In this document: piece after piece, positions 36,731 to 45,722 of the stretch | How the letters are laid out: each line of letters opens with the position of its first letter | Position numbering within the stretch: position 1 is the first letter of the stretch | Assembly: GCF_016126015.1 (NCBI RefSeq) | Contig: NZ_JAEFDB010000006.1 | Span: 62,001 to 126,000 of the forward strand | DNA: 64,000 bases | Direction of reading: 5' to 3' | DNA from: Capnocytophaga periodontitidis | Lineage (GTDB): Bacteria; Bacteroidota; Bacteroidia; Flavobacteriales; Flavobacteriaceae | Program-made: the position numbers and the translations under genes | The notes under the pieces: model-generated | Told to the model about the DNA's origin: nothing | Databases searched by the model: none | The model's input: only the letters and a program-made list of their open reading frames with translations

Positions 36731-36783
36731 TTTTAGTTGTTAGTGATTAGAGAGTTTTAGAGGTTGGGAGGTAGGAAAGGGCG

Positions 36784-36791
36784 CAAAGATA
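36784..36791 (-). promoter_or_regulatory. -7 element of the ferredoxin gene
   Basis: CAAAGATA reads TATCTTTG on the minus strand and is followed by GCGCCC. The ATG lies 54 bases downstream. No good -33 element is visible at 19-20 bases. Confidence 0.55.
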
Positions 36792-36810
36792 ATATTTTTT
36801 TGTTAATTTG

Positions 36811-37461
36811 CTACTTTTTGAATTTTGGTTGTACCTCGAACCACAAGTCTACAAAGAGTTTAGTGCGTGCTAAATACTCGCGTACACGTGTTTTAAAACC
36901 GTAGTAGGCAGTAACATCTTGCGCATCAAAACCAATAGCTTGTATGCCGTGGTGCTTTGCCAAGAAAAGGGCTCGCTCATTGTGAAAACGTTGTGAGATA
37001 ACAATAAATGTATCATAGCCAAATACTTCTTTAGCTCGCACTACCGAGTCTAAGGTTCTGAAACCTGCATAGTCTAAGACAATACGTTCTTCAGGGATTC
37101 CCTTATTTATTAAGGCTCTTTTCATTTCTTCGGGCTCGTTGTAGTCATTTCTATGATTGTCGCCACTGACCAAAATATATTCAATTTTTCCTGCCTCATA
37201 TAGCTGCACGGCAGCCTCTATTCTATAAAGAAAATACTTGTTGGGCGCCCCACTTTTTAAATAAGGATTGGTTCCTAAGAGCAAACCTACTTTATGCGCA
37301 GGCACCTCAGCAACTTGAGTGTACAACAAGTTTTTAGTCTCTTTGGTTACCTGCACGTTACAAGCGATGATTACTAAGAGTAACCACAGCGATAGTAGAG
37401 CGGTCACTTTCCAGAAACGTTTGGTTTTTAAGGGTTTTAGAAAAGATTTTATTTTGTTCAT
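36811..37461 (-). CDS. SanA/YdcF-like DUF218 membrane protein
   Basis: The 216-residue protein has an N-terminal transmembrane anchor (about 17-35), then the DUF218 fold with GLLLGTNPYLKSGAPN, YILVSGDN and the helix-strand pattern that ends in FIVISQRFHNERALFLAK. SanA proteins of this family affect envelope permeability to vancomycin in Escherichia coli. The biochemical activity is not established. Confidence 0.8.
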   Translation of the reverse strand: MNKIKSFLKPLKTKRFWKVTALLSLWLLLVIIACNVQVTKETKNLLYTQVAEVPAHKVGLLLGTNPYLKSGAPNKYFLYRIEAAVQLYEAGKIEYILVSGDNHRNDYNEPEEMKRALINKGIPEERIVLDYAGFRTLDSVVRAKEVFGYDTFIVISQRFHNERALFLAKHHGIQAIGFDAQDVTAYYGFKTRVREYLARTKLFVDLWFEVQPKFKK

Positions 37462-37499
37462 TTTGTTTAGGTAAGAAGTAAGAGGTAAGAAGTAAAAGG

Positions 37500-38663
37500 T
37501 TACTTACCGGCAAAAGCTTTGACATCGTCTTCTGAGATTTCTTTACCTCCTAAGATGATAAGTCGCTCTACTACATTGCGCAATTCGCGAATATTACCCG
37601 TCCAATCTTGCTTTTGAAGGAGTTCTACCGCTTTTTTACTAAATTTTTTGGGACTAATACCTTGTTCTTCGGCTATTTTTACTGAAAAATAATCAATAAG
37701 TAATGGAATATCATCTCTTCTTTCATTGAGTGAAGGCACACGAATAAGAATTACTGCCAAACGGTGGTACAAATCCTCGCGAAAACGACCTTCGGCTATT
37801 TCTTTTTTCAAATCCTTATTGGTTGCGGCTATCACACGTACATCTACATTGATATCTTTATCACTACCTACACGAGTAATCTTATTTTCTTGCAAAGCGC
37901 GCAATACTTTGGCTTGTGCGGAGAGACTCATATCTCCTATCTCATCTAAGAAAATCGTACCATTGTTAGCAGCCTCAAACTTACCTGCGCGGTCTTTTAC
38001 CGCCGAAGTAAACGCTCCTTTGATATGTCCGAAGAGTTCACTTTCTATCAGTTCTGAAGGGATAGCAGCACAGTTCACCTCTATCATAGGGGCTTCACTG
38101 CGCTCACTTTGGTAGTGAATAGCGTGAGCTACTAACTCTTTACCTGTACCATTAGAGCCCGTGATGAGGACACGCGCTTCGGTAGGCGCTACTTTTTCTA
38201 TCATCTGACGGATTTGTTGCAAAGGAACACTCTCTCCTATCATCTCATAGCTTTTGCTCACCTTCTTTTTGAGGTGTTTATTCTCTACTACTAATTTTTT
38301 CTTATCGAGAGCATTGCGTACTGTATTGAGCAAACGGTTCAAATCGGGTGGTTTTGAGATATAGTCGTAAGCCCCTAAGCGCATTGCATTTACAGCGGTC
38401 TCAAGGTCGCCGTGACCAGAAATCATTACAAAAGGGATTTCAGGTTTCACCTTCTTAATCTCGGTGAGTACCTCCATACCGTCCATTTTAGGCATTTTGA
38501 TGTCGCAAAGTACCAAGTCGTAGTCCTCTTTTTTGAGTTTCTCTACGCCTTCGATGCCATCAACCGCCTCTTCTACTTCGTACTCTTTGCTTTCTTCTAC
38601 TAATATTTTGCTGAGCACACGGCGAATAGCCGATTCGTCTTCTATGATAAGTATTTTTGCCAT
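37500..38663 (-). CDS. sigma-54 activator-type response regulator lacking a DNA-binding domain
   Basis: An NtrC-like regulator. The receiver domain has the acidic pocket (Glu8, Asp9), phospho-acceptor Asp54 (LVLCDIKMP) and the SKP lysine. The AAA+ domain follows with Walker A GSNGTGKE and DEIGDMS. The loop that contacts sigma-54 reads GAFTSA in place of the usual GAFTGA. The protein ends at residue 387, right after the AAA+ arginine region (NIRELRNVVERL), so the Fis-type helix-turn-helix domain is missing. It may act without binding a specific enhancer. No cognate histidine kinase adjoins it. Confidence 0.88.
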   Translation of the reverse strand: MAKILIIEDESAIRRVLSKILVEESKEYEVEEAVDGIEGVEKLKKEDYDLVLCDIKMPKMDGMEVLTEIKKVKPEIPFVMISGHGDLETAVNAMRLGAYDYISKPPDLNRLLNTVRNALDKKKLVVENKHLKKKVSKSYEMIGESVPLQQIRQMIEKVAPTEARVLITGSNGTGKELVAHAIHYQSERSEAPMIEVNCAAIPSELIESELFGHIKGAFTSAVKDRAGKFEAANNGTIFLDEIGDMSLSAQAKVLRALQENKITRVGSDKDINVDVRVIAATNKDLKKEIAEGRFREDLYHRLAVILIRVPSLNERRDDIPLLIDYFSVKIAEEQGISPKKFSKKAVELLQKQDWTGNIRELRNVVERLIILGGKEISEDDVKAFAGK

Positions 38664-38723
38664 AATTCTAATTTGTCAATTTAGTGCGAGCTGCACGGGC
38701 GATTAATTTGCCAATTTATGTGG

Positions 38724-38731
38724 CAAAGATA
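38724..38731 (-). promoter_or_regulatory. -7 element of the sigma-54 activator gene
   Basis: CAAAGATA reads TATCTTTG on the minus strand. The nearest TTTG (38755-38758) is 23 bases away and lies in the loop of the terminator of the thioredoxin gene, so the -33 assignment is uncertain. Confidence 0.5.
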
Positions 38732-38742
38732 ATAAAAAATTA

Positions 38743-38773
38743 AAAAACTCTTGGCAAAATGTCAAGAGTTTTT
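38743..38773 (-). terminator. terminator of the thioredoxin-like gene
   Basis: AAAAACTCTTG (38743-38753) and CAAGAGTTTTT (38763-38773) form a perfect 11-base stem with a nine-base loop. On the minus strand it is followed by a long T-rich run. It lies about 30 bases after the stop of the thioredoxin gene. Confidence 0.88.
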
Positions 38774-38801
38774 CGCGTGTGTTTATGAAAAAGTGTATTT
38801 A

Positions 38802-39353
38802 TTAGTTTTTGAATGTAGGTTTGAACTTTGATTGATATACTTGGAACTCTTGTTGGGTAGTAATACTTTTATGTTCGTCGTTTTTAAACATTTTTAAGTA
38901 GAGTTCTAATTGGGTAGGTGACATATAGCCAGTAAGCCCTGTTATCAAATCGTTTTTCTCGTCTAAGAACACCATTGTAGGGTATGCTTGTACTTGCAAG
39001 TAATTAGTGAGCGGGTGGAGAGAGTTGCGTGATTGAGCTCTTGCAGGATCATAATCCTTATTCTCAAACTTTTGACCTTTGTAGTTCACTACTTCATTAC
39101 CTTCACCATTGAATTTTACAGCGTAATAATTATCGTTCACATAGTTCACTAAGTCTTTGTTTTTAAAGGTGTTGTTAGCTAACATTTTGCAAGGTCCACA
39201 CCAATTAGTGTATACATCGACGAATATTTTTTTAGGTTTTTTCTTTTGAGCGGCAATAGCTTGGTCAAAAGTCATCCATTTAATTTCCTGAGCTTCGAGG
39301 GTAGCAGTAGCTGTTAAAACAAAAGCTACAATAGCGATGAGTTTTTTTGTCAT
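38802..39353 (-). CDS. secreted thioredoxin-family protein
   Basis: A signal peptide (about residues 1-22) precedes a thioredoxin fold with the redox motif WCGPC (Cys52, Cys55). The 183-residue protein is of the type with a C-terminal extension found in periplasmic thiol reductases of Bacteroidota. Its role is probably oxidation state control of exported proteins; no cytochrome maturation gene adjoins it. Confidence 0.88.
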   Translation of the reverse strand: MTKKLIAIVAFVLTATATLEAQEIKWMTFDQAIAAQKKKPKKIFVDVYTNWCGPCKMLANNTFKNKDLVNYVNDNYYAVKFNGEGNEVVNYKGQKFENKDYDPARAQSRNSLHPLTNYLQVQAYPTMVFLDEKNDLITGLTGYMSPTQLELYLKMFKNDEHKSITTQQEFQVYQSKFKPTFKN

Positions 39354-39383
39354 AGTTGATAAAAGTTTGTAATTATTTTGTTT

Positions 39384-40415
39384 TTAGAGATTTTCAAAAA
39401 CCGTGCCAAATATATGTTCATCAGCGGGGGTGAGGAATTGCATTGCTATAGGCAAGTAATATAAGTTTTGCAAATGAGGTTGGAGGCGCACATAGTCTTT
39501 CTCAGTAGTTAGGATGCGTTTGCTTTGTAATTGTTCCAATTCCTTATTAGTAAAATGATGATGATCGGGGTAGTTGAGGTGCTCAAAAGTAGCATCTTTA
39601 TCTATCAAGAAACTGAGTAAAGGTTTGGGATTGGCGATGCCTGTTACTAAGGTAAAAGGTTCTTGTATAAACATTTCCAACGGGATTAGTTTTTCTTTGC
39701 CATACACTTGTTGGTTATAAACTATGGTAGCAAATGCGATAGGTGCTATTGTGTGCTGTTGTAGTTTTTGAGTAATAGCAGTACGTTCGGCTACTGATAA
39801 AGTAGGGGGACATTTGGTTACTACTACTATATCAGCTTGTTGCACACGGCTCACTACATCGCGGAGTCGCCCCATTGGCAGTAGCCAGTCATCTGTAAAG
39901 AGCTGTGCATAAGCGGTGAGTACTATGTTGATTTTTGCTTTTACGGGGCGATGTTGGAAAGCATCGTCTAAAATGATTACTTCGGGAGGCTCTGGTAACG
40001 CAAGCATCTGCTCTATTCCTTCCACCCTATTACCACATACAGCTAATATAATATTATCTTTAAATTTCTTCCAGAACTGAAAAGGTTCATCGCCTAAATC
40101 ATATACTGTGCTATTTCCAGCAGCCAGTACAAAACCTTTAGATTTGCGTTTATACCCTCTGCTCAACACCCCTACTCTACACTTGATAATCCACTGCCTG
40201 ATAAGATATTCTACCATTGGGCTCTTCCCTGTTCCCCCCACAGCGACATTCCCCACGCAAATAGTAGGCACTGCAAAGGTATGTACTTTAAAAATGCCAA
40301 CATTGTAGCACCAATGGCGCAGACGGACAATAAGACCGTAAAGCACAGCAAAGGGGAAAAGCAAAGGACGAATGACAAATGACAAATGACGTATTATTAA
40401 GTTGTTAATTCTCAA
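39384..40415 (-). CDS. lpxK: tetraacyldisaccharide 4'-kinase
   Basis: LpxK phosphorylates the lipid A precursor at the inner membrane. Walker A is GNVAVGGTGKS, and DDAFQH is the catalytic segment. There is no ATG at the expected position. Possible starts are TTG at 40415, 40385 or 40364; the last would begin MLFPFAVLYG, which fits the family start best. The first residues of the longer forms come from the AT-rich spacer repeat (TGTCATTTGTCATT), so the 5' end is uncertain by up to 17 codons. Confidence 0.92.
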   Translation of the reverse strand: MRINNLIIRHLSFVIRPLLFPFAVLYGLIVRLRHWCYNVGIFKVHTFAVPTICVGNVAVGGTGKSPMVEYLIRQWIIKCRVGVLSRGYKRKSKGFVLAAGNSTVYDLGDEPFQFWKKFKDNIILAVCGNRVEGIEQMLALPEPPEVIILDDAFQHRPVKAKINIVLTAYAQLFTDDWLLPMGRLRDVVSRVQQADIVVVTKCPPTLSVAERTAITQKLQQHTIAPIAFATIVYNQQVYGKEKLIPLEMFIQEPFTLVTGIANPKPLLSFLIDKDATFEHLNYPDHHHFTNKELEQLQSKRILTTEKDYVRLQPHLQNLYYLPIAMQFLTPADEHIFGTVFENL

Positions 40416-40422
40416 TTATTAA

Positions 40423-41100
40423 TTATTTATAATGCCTAAATATTCCTGAATCGGTGGCTGTCCAGAGGGCGTATTTTTGTCCGGCAGCGCGAAGCCCATA
40501 GTCTGCCCAAGTATTGCAGGTATAGAGAAAGTTGTAAGTACTTTTGGCTTCGTAGAAAGCATCGGTAGTGCCATAAACGGCATTGGTGGGTATAGGGATG
40601 TATTTACCTTGTACATCTTTGTCGAACTGCTGATCGATATAGCTTACCAAACGCTTGTATTGTGCAGCTGTAAGACTTAGTTGTGCTACTTTTTCATATC
40701 CTTCTGTACCTCCTAAATAGGTGGTGTGCATAGCCGAATCACTCATCCAAAAAGCAGCTTTTACTGCTGTAGAGAACTTTAAATCAGCCCAAGTAGGGGT
40801 ATTAAGGTAAAAGCCTTTGTCACCCCAACCAAAAGCCAACCAATCACCTCTCTTTTTTCCTTTGGTATCATCAGGAGAAACTTTGGTAGTCCAATCTATA
40901 AACTCATTTTGAGTAGGTAGTACCAAATCGGTGTGCATTCCGTTAGAGAGAAGGTAGATGGTAATAGTTTTGGGTTCAGTTGTTTTTTCTGCAGAAATGG
41001 GAATTAATGGCAACAACAAGCACAGCACCCCATAGAGCACTACAAAACCTACCACAAAGAGTAGGGTTTTTAGGAAATATTTTAAAAGTTTTTTAATCAT
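40423..41100 (-). CDS. TIGR02117 (DUF2459) membrane-anchored protein
   Basis: The 225-residue protein has an N-terminal transmembrane segment (about 10-32) and an extracytoplasmic domain with NGMHTDLVLP, FGWGDKGFYLN and TCNTWADYGLRAAG. These are the family motifs, with conserved Cys and His residues suggesting an active or metal site. The function is unknown. It overlaps the epimerase-like gene upstream by 4 bases (ATGA) and lpxK starts 7 bases after it. Confidence 0.8.
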   Translation of the reverse strand: MIKKLLKYFLKTLLFVVGFVVLYGVLCLLLPLIPISAEKTTEPKTITIYLLSNGMHTDLVLPTQNEFIDWTTKVSPDDTKGKKRGDWLAFGWGDKGFYLNTPTWADLKFSTAVKAAFWMSDSAMHTTYLGGTEGYEKVAQLSLTAAQYKRLVSYIDQQFDKDVQGKYIPIPTNAVYGTTDAFYEAKSTYNFLYTCNTWADYGLRAAGQKYALWTATDSGIFRHYK

Positions 41101-42119
41101 AGAGAGCTTCCGAGAGTTGTAGTTTTTATTTTATGACAAATCTCTTGGATTACTTCATCAATGTCGCTGTAATGAAAATCGATAAACTCTTTTATTTTAT
41201 CGCCATTATAAGTCCTTATTAAGCCGAGAGCATCAGCTGTTTGGAGAGTGAGGGTTCGCTTTTTGATACCCAAGAAACTTAAAAAGCCGTCTAAACGCGC
41301 GAAACGACGCAATACTTTATGAGAAATCTTTTTAGTAGGAGCTTTCACTCCTAATCCTTTGGCTATCTTCTCAAAAAGTGATTGATAAGTAAGGTTAGCC
41401 GTATTCAGCACAAAGCGTTCTCCCGTAACTTCGGAGAATTGTAAGGCAATCATTGCGCGTACGACATCGTCTACCGCGACAAAACCTGTACCCCCTGTGG
41501 GATAATATTTCTGTCCATCAGCTACTTTTTTAAACCACAAGCCAGAGCCTTGTTCGGAGAAATCAGCAGCCAACACCACTGAAGGATTTACAATAACCAC
41601 TGGCAATCCTTCTTGCGAGCCACGCCATACCTCCATTTCGCCACCGTTCTTACTGATAGCGTAATCAGTGTTATTGTCCTCACTATTCCAATCGTTTTCC
41701 TCGTCAATAGGTGTGTGAGGCAAAGCCGAAAGGGTAGCTACAGAGCTCACATAACAGAGTTTTTTTACCTTAAAGTCAATACACAAGTTTACAATATTAG
41801 CCGTTCCTTCGACATTTACTTTGATGAGCTGAGCAAAATCTTTAGGTTGGAAAGAGATAAAGCCTGCACAGTGAAAAACAAAAGTAACATTCGCAAACGC
41901 TTGTTCGAGTGCAGGAATGTTACTTATATCGGTTTGTATCCACTCAATAGAGCGGAATTGTTCCGCTCCATTGGGGGATTGTTGTATAAAAAGTTGTTCG
42001 ACTTTCTCTAACGAATGGGCATTACGATAGATAGCCCTTACTTTATGCGCCTTGTTTTGAGTAAGGTAAAAAAGCAAGCAACTGCCAATCAGCCCTGTTC
42101 CGCCAGTTACTAAAATCAT
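41097..42119 (-). CDS. NAD-dependent epimerase/dehydratase family protein
   Basis: The 340-residue protein has the extended SDR fold with TGGTGLIGS at the N-terminus, the YxxxK motif (YAISK) and a downstream substrate domain. It may act on a sugar nucleotide or be a dihydroflavonol-4-reductase-like enzyme. The frame is open to 42254, but the upstream part only re-reads the ferritin gene; the ATG at 42119 shares its A with the ferritin TAA stop (TAATG), a clear coupling signal. Confidence 0.85.
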   Translation of the reverse strand: MILVTGGTGLIGSCLLFYLTQNKAHKVRAIYRNAHSLEKVEQLFIQQSPNGAEQFRSIEWIQTDISNIPALEQAFANVTFVFHCAGFISFQPKDFAQLIKVNVEGTANIVNLCIDFKVKKLCYVSSVATLSALPHTPIDEENDWNSEDNNTDYAISKNGGEMEVWRGSQEGLPVVIVNPSVVLAADFSEQGSGLWFKKVADGQKYYPTGGTGFVAVDDVVRAMIALQFSEVTGERFVLNTANLTYQSLFEKIAKGLGVKAPTKKISHKVLRRFARLDGFLSFLGIKKRTLTLQTADALGLIRTYNGDKIKEFIDFHYSDIDEVIQEICHKIKTTTLGSSL

Positions 42120-42649
42120 TATTTTTCGTCTAAAGGAATACGTTCGTCGATAAGTTTGAGAGCTATAGGCGAATCGTTCTCGTTGTAGAATTCGAAGAGG
42201 TCGAGGATAGAGTGTACCAAACGTTCTTCTTCTAACTGTTCTTGAACGAACCATTGCAAGAAGTTTTCGGAAGCGTAATCATCTACTTGGCGTGCTTTTT
42301 TGAAAATTGCGAAGATAGATTGAGTAACTTTGATTTCGTGTTCCAAAGTTTTTTCGTAAACTTCTTTAAGTGAATCAAATTCTTGTTGTACCTCACCTAC
42401 TTTAGGAGCAAAAGCACGTGCGCCATTTTCGTTGAGGAAGCGGAAGATTTTCATCATATGATCTCTTTCTTCTACAGCGTGGTCATAAAAGAACTCGGCA
42501 CTGCGAGAGTAGCCATTATATTCAGCCCAAGAAGCCATAGCTAAGTAGAGAGAGCTTGCTTCAGCTTCTTTACTTACTTGGTCGTTCAATAGGTCGATAA
42601 TTTCAGGGTGCAAACTAGTTTGCGATCTGGTGTACTTGTGTTTTGTCAT
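42119..42649 (-). CDS. ftnA: ferritin
   Basis: The 176-residue protein is a four-helix bundle ferritin. The ferroxidase ligands fit the family pattern in SKEAEASSLYLAMASW and EERDHMMKIFRFL, with the later EQLEEERLV segment supplying the remaining ligands. It stores iron as a mineral core in a 24-mer cage in the cytoplasm. The start is the ATG directly after a -7 element at 42684. Confidence 0.95.
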   Translation of the reverse strand: MTKHKYTRSQTSLHPEIIDLLNDQVSKEAEASSLYLAMASWAEYNGYSRSAEFFYDHAVEERDHMMKIFRFLNENGARAFAPKVGEVQQEFDSLKEVYEKTLEHEIKVTQSIFAIFKKARQVDDYASENFLQWFVQEQLEEERLVHSILDLFEFYNENDSPIALKLIDERIPLDEK

Positions 42650-42683
42650 TATAAAAAATTGTTTTTAAGTTTTTTAGTGGGCG

Positions 42684-42691
42684 CAAAGATA
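42684..42691 (-). promoter_or_regulatory. -7 element of the ferritin gene
   Basis: CAAAGATA reads TATCTTTG on the minus strand, followed by GCGCCC. The ATG is 35 bases downstream. The -33 region shows no clear TTTG. Confidence 0.58.
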
Positions 42692-42728
42692 GTAATTATT
42701 TGCTAAATACGGATAAAAGAGTTGTAAT

Positions 42729-43496
42729 TTAGACGTGTTCTTCCAAATACGCCTTTCGCACTTTTTTGAAGAGTTCCGATGAATACACGAAATCGGTAAC
42801 GGCTTCATTGTCTGTACGGAAAATAGTATCTTTAGAGCCTTCCCACTCTTTGTATCCATTTTTCAAGAAAACAATCTTAGCCCCTATTTCCATTACGGAG
42901 TTCATATCGTGAGTGTTGATAACAGTGGTAATATTGAACTCTTGAGTAATTTCCTGAATAAGGTTGTCTATTACGATAGAGGTTTTAGGGTCGAGACCTG
43001 AGTTAGGTTCGTCGCAGAACAAGTAGTTAGGATTGTTTACAATAGCGCGAGCAATAGCCACCCGTTTTTGCATACCTCCAGAAATTTCGGACGGTAATTT
43101 GTTTTCGGCATTTACCAAATTCACCCTACTGAGCACTATATCAGCGCGTTCACGGATTTCATCAGCTGATTTTTGGGAAAACATCTTCAAAGGAAACATT
43201 ACATTTTCGAGTACCGTCATCGAATCGAATAAGGCACTACCTTGAAATACCATTCCCATTTTTTGGCGTAGAGCTACTTGTTCTTTGCGTTTCATATCGG
43301 CATACTTCACCCCATCGTAGATAATGTCACCTGAATCGGGGGTAAAGAGTCCTAAGAGTGATTTGAGGAATACTGTTTTTCCTGAACCACTTTGTCCAAT
43401 AATAAGGTTTGTTTTGCCTTTCTCGAATGTAGTGGAAATGCCTTTCAGCACTTCAGTTCCATTGAAAGATTTATGTAAATTTTCTACTTGTATCAT
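42729..43496 (-). CDS. ABC transporter ATP-binding protein (MlaF-like)
   Basis: The 255-residue ATPase has Walker A GQSGSGKT (34-41), signature SGGMQKR and Walker B FCDEPNSGLDP. The substitution of the signature and its overall match resemble MlaF/Mkl proteins, which drive phospholipid movement between membranes. The permease partner (MlaE) normally adjoins it but is not found here. Its ATG overlaps the fabD stop by 4 bases. Confidence 0.87.
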   Translation of the reverse strand: MIQVENLHKSFNGTEVLKGISTTFEKGKTNLIIGQSGSGKTVFLKSLLGLFTPDSGDIIYDGVKYADMKRKEQVALRQKMGMVFQGSALFDSMTVLENVMFPLKMFSQKSADEIRERADIVLSRVNLVNAENKLPSEISGGMQKRVAIARAIVNNPNYLFCDEPNSGLDPKTSIVIDNLIQEITQEFNITTVINTHDMNSVMEIGAKIVFLKNGYKEWEGSKDTIFRTDNEAVTDFVYSSELFKKVRKAYLEEHV

Positions 43497-44374
43497 AGTT
43501 CAGCCGAGGCTACCACAGCCTCTTTATTTATCTTTTTCACCAAACCTTGTAGTACTTTACCAGGTCCTACTTCAATAAATTCGGTAGCGCCATCAGCAAT
43601 CATTTGTTGTACGCTTTGTGTCCATTTCACAGGAGCGGTAAGTTGCTTGATAAGGTTGGTTTTGATAGCGTTTTCATCGCTTATGGCTGTAGTGGTTACA
43701 TTTTGATATACAGGGCATAATGGTTTGTGGAATGCTGTTTGCTCAATTGCTGCAGCTAATTCTTCTTCAGCAGGTTTCATCAATACAGAATGGAAAGCCC
43801 CACTCACAGATAAGATAAGAGCTTTCTTAGCGCCTGCTTCTTTCATCTTTTCACAAGCCGCTTCTACTGCTTTGAGTTCGCCTGAAATCACCAACTGACC
43901 TGGACAATTATAGTTGGCAGGAGTTACAATCCCATCAATTGTTGCACAAAGTTCTTCCACTTTGGCATCCTCTAAGCCCAATACAGCAGCCATTGTACCA
44001 GGTTGTAATTCGCAAGCCTTTTGCATTGCAGCTGCACGTTTGGCTACTAATTGCAAGCCATCTTCAAATGAGAGGGTTCCATTGGCTACTAAAGCAGAAA
44101 ATTCACCTAATGAATGTCCTGCAACCATTTGAGGAGCAAAATTTTTACCGAGCACCTTACTAAGGATTACTGAGTGCAAGAAGATTGCAGGCTGGGTAAC
44201 TTTAGTTTGCTTAAGGTCTTCATCGGTACCACTGAACATTATATCGGTAATAGAGAATCCGAGAATGCCATTAGCCGCTTCAAAAAGCGCTTTGGCTTCA
44301 GCAGATTTTTCATATAAGTCAAGCCCCATACCTACAAATTGGGCTCCTTGACCAGGGAAGATGTATGCTTTCAT
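43493..44374 (-). CDS. fabD: malonyl CoA-acyl carrier protein transacylase
   Basis: FabD moves the malonyl group from CoA to ACP to feed fatty acid synthesis. The nucleophile motif GHSLGE holds Ser88, and FPGQGAQFVGM opens the protein. The later histidine sits in GAFHSVLM. The 293-residue length is normal. A consensus promoter lies just upstream. Confidence 0.97.
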   Translation of the reverse strand: MKAYIFPGQGAQFVGMGLDLYEKSAEAKALFEAANGILGFSITDIMFSGTDEDLKQTKVTQPAIFLHSVILSKVLGKNFAPQMVAGHSLGEFSALVANGTLSFEDGLQLVAKRAAAMQKACELQPGTMAAVLGLEDAKVEELCATIDGIVTPANYNCPGQLVISGELKAVEAACEKMKEAGAKKALILSVSGAFHSVLMKPAEEELAAAIEQTAFHKPLCPVYQNVTTTAISDENAIKTNLIKQLTAPVKWTQSVQQMIADGATEFIEVGPGKVLQGLVKKINKEAVVASAEL

Positions 44375-44402
44375 TTATTTATATTTTTATTGTTAGAAAT
44401 TA

Positions 44403-44433
44403 CAAAGCTACTGTTTTTTTATAGAATTACAAA
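44403..44433 (-). promoter_or_regulatory. consensus promoter of fabD
   Basis: On the minus strand TTTG (44430-44433), a 19-base spacer and TAGCTTTG (44403-44410) match the consensus. The fabD ATG follows about 29 bases downstream. Confidence 0.85.
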
Positions 44434-44450
44434 ATATTGAGTGGAATATT

Positions 44451-45722
44451 TTATTTTTTTATCTCACTATAATAAAAATGCAGTTCATATTGTTTTTGAT
44501 ATTCTCCTTGCCGTTTATCGTAAAATGTAGCACTAAAGAGGGCGTGAGTAGTATCAAAACCTACAGTTCCTAATGCACCTTCATCTACTATTGATTTACG
44601 CAAGATAGAAGTGTTATACTCATAGATTATTTTATTCTCTTCTTCCCAGTTATCAGTGTCAAAATTATAGCGATAATCAATAGTGAGTATGCGGTTATTT
44701 TGTGCGTCGTATTGGTTTACGGTTTTTATTTTATCTTTTTTTACTTCGTTAAAAATAGAGAGTTTTTCAGTCATATTCTTATGAGTATCATACTGGTAAG
44801 ATTGTTGTTCTATCATTGCAAAAACATCTTTTTCTTTATCCCAGTTACTATGAATATACGCTTGCAAGCAATCATTTTCATTATATTTTTCTTCTAGAAG
44901 GTAGTCGTTTTCCCACTGTTGTTGTTTTTCATTCCATTTTTGTCTTAAACGAGATATTTTTGTAGGGTTAAGAGTTAATTTTGTGCTGTTTTTCTCTTTA
45001 GGAATCCATTTGCCATTAAGCATTTCACTGTAAATAGAATAAGCGCCAACAATAGTATCCTCAGCATATTCATATTTTGCTTCTTCAACCCATTTATCAG
45101 TTTTATAAGTAGATTTTAACTCTGATTTTTTTATAGTATCATTCTCATAAACTGTTATGATTCTCTTTTGAGGCAACCACTGATTTTTATTTTCATCTCT
45201 ACTATAATGAGTAAGTTCAGTAGTTTTGTTTTGTTTATTCTGTAAGTATATACTTTGGGTTTTGGGTTGCCATTTAGAGCCTTCAGTACATTCATATTTT
45301 GTATAAAAGAAGAACTTTCCTTTTTTGATAAGTTCTTCTTTTCGTTCTTTTATCCATTCATTTCTAAAAGCATTATAAGAAGAAGTAATTTTCTTATCTT
45401 TATCATTCACATACTCTTCTTTTTTCACTTTTTTCCACTTATTACTATCTTTATTTCGAGTGTATTCTTCATATAAAACCAGTTGATTTTGTTTATCATA
45501 GAAATAAATAGACTTTGTAACATAAGGTTTTCTTATCATCAAAGAATATTCCTTAATAAGTTTACGTTTGGAGGAGTCATAGTATTGTTTAGTAGTATAG
45601 CTTCCCTCTCTGTCATATCCATTTATAGCAAAGAGTTTTCTTTGTACACTATCCAAATGCACTTTTTGAGCTTGCAACGTTATACTTGCAAATAAGATCA
45701 AAAACAGAGTGATATTTTTCAT
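44451..45722 (-). CDS. secreted repeat protein of unknown function
   Basis: The 423-residue protein has a signal peptide (about 1-18, ending LQAQ) and a mature part made of short repeats with Tyr, Asp and Trp, such as YxxxNxxW..xxK, resembling YD-like or DUF3836-type repeats. The ATG at 45722 overlaps the coaBC stop (ATGA), so it is translated with coaBC. No T9SS C-terminal signal was recognised. Its biological role is unknown. Confidence 0.65.
   Translation of the reverse strand: MKNITLFLILFASITLQAQKVHLDSVQRKLFAINGYDREGSYTTKQYYDSSKRKLIKEYSLMIRKPYVTKSIYFYDKQNQLVLYEEYTRNKDSNKWKKVKKEEYVNDKDKKITSSYNAFRNEWIKERKEELIKKGKFFFYTKYECTEGSKWQPKTQSIYLQNKQNKTTELTHYSRDENKNQWLPQKRIITVYENDTIKKSELKSTYKTDKWVEEAKYEYAEDTIVGAYSIYSEMLNGKWIPKEKNSTKLTLNPTKISRLRQKWNEKQQQWENDYLLEEKYNENDCLQAYIHSNWDKEKDVFAMIEQQSYQYDTHKNMTEKLSIFNEVKKDKIKTVNQYDAQNNRILTIDYRYNFDTDNWEEENKIIYEYNTSILRKSIVDEGALGTVGFDTTHALFSATFYDKRQGEYQKQYELHFYYSEIKK

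Noticed and set aside
42120-42254. An extended N-terminus of the epimerase-like protein reaching into the ferritin gene.
   Set aside because: The extension is Arg-rich read-through of the ferritin antiparallel frame; the SDR fold starts at the ATG at 42119.
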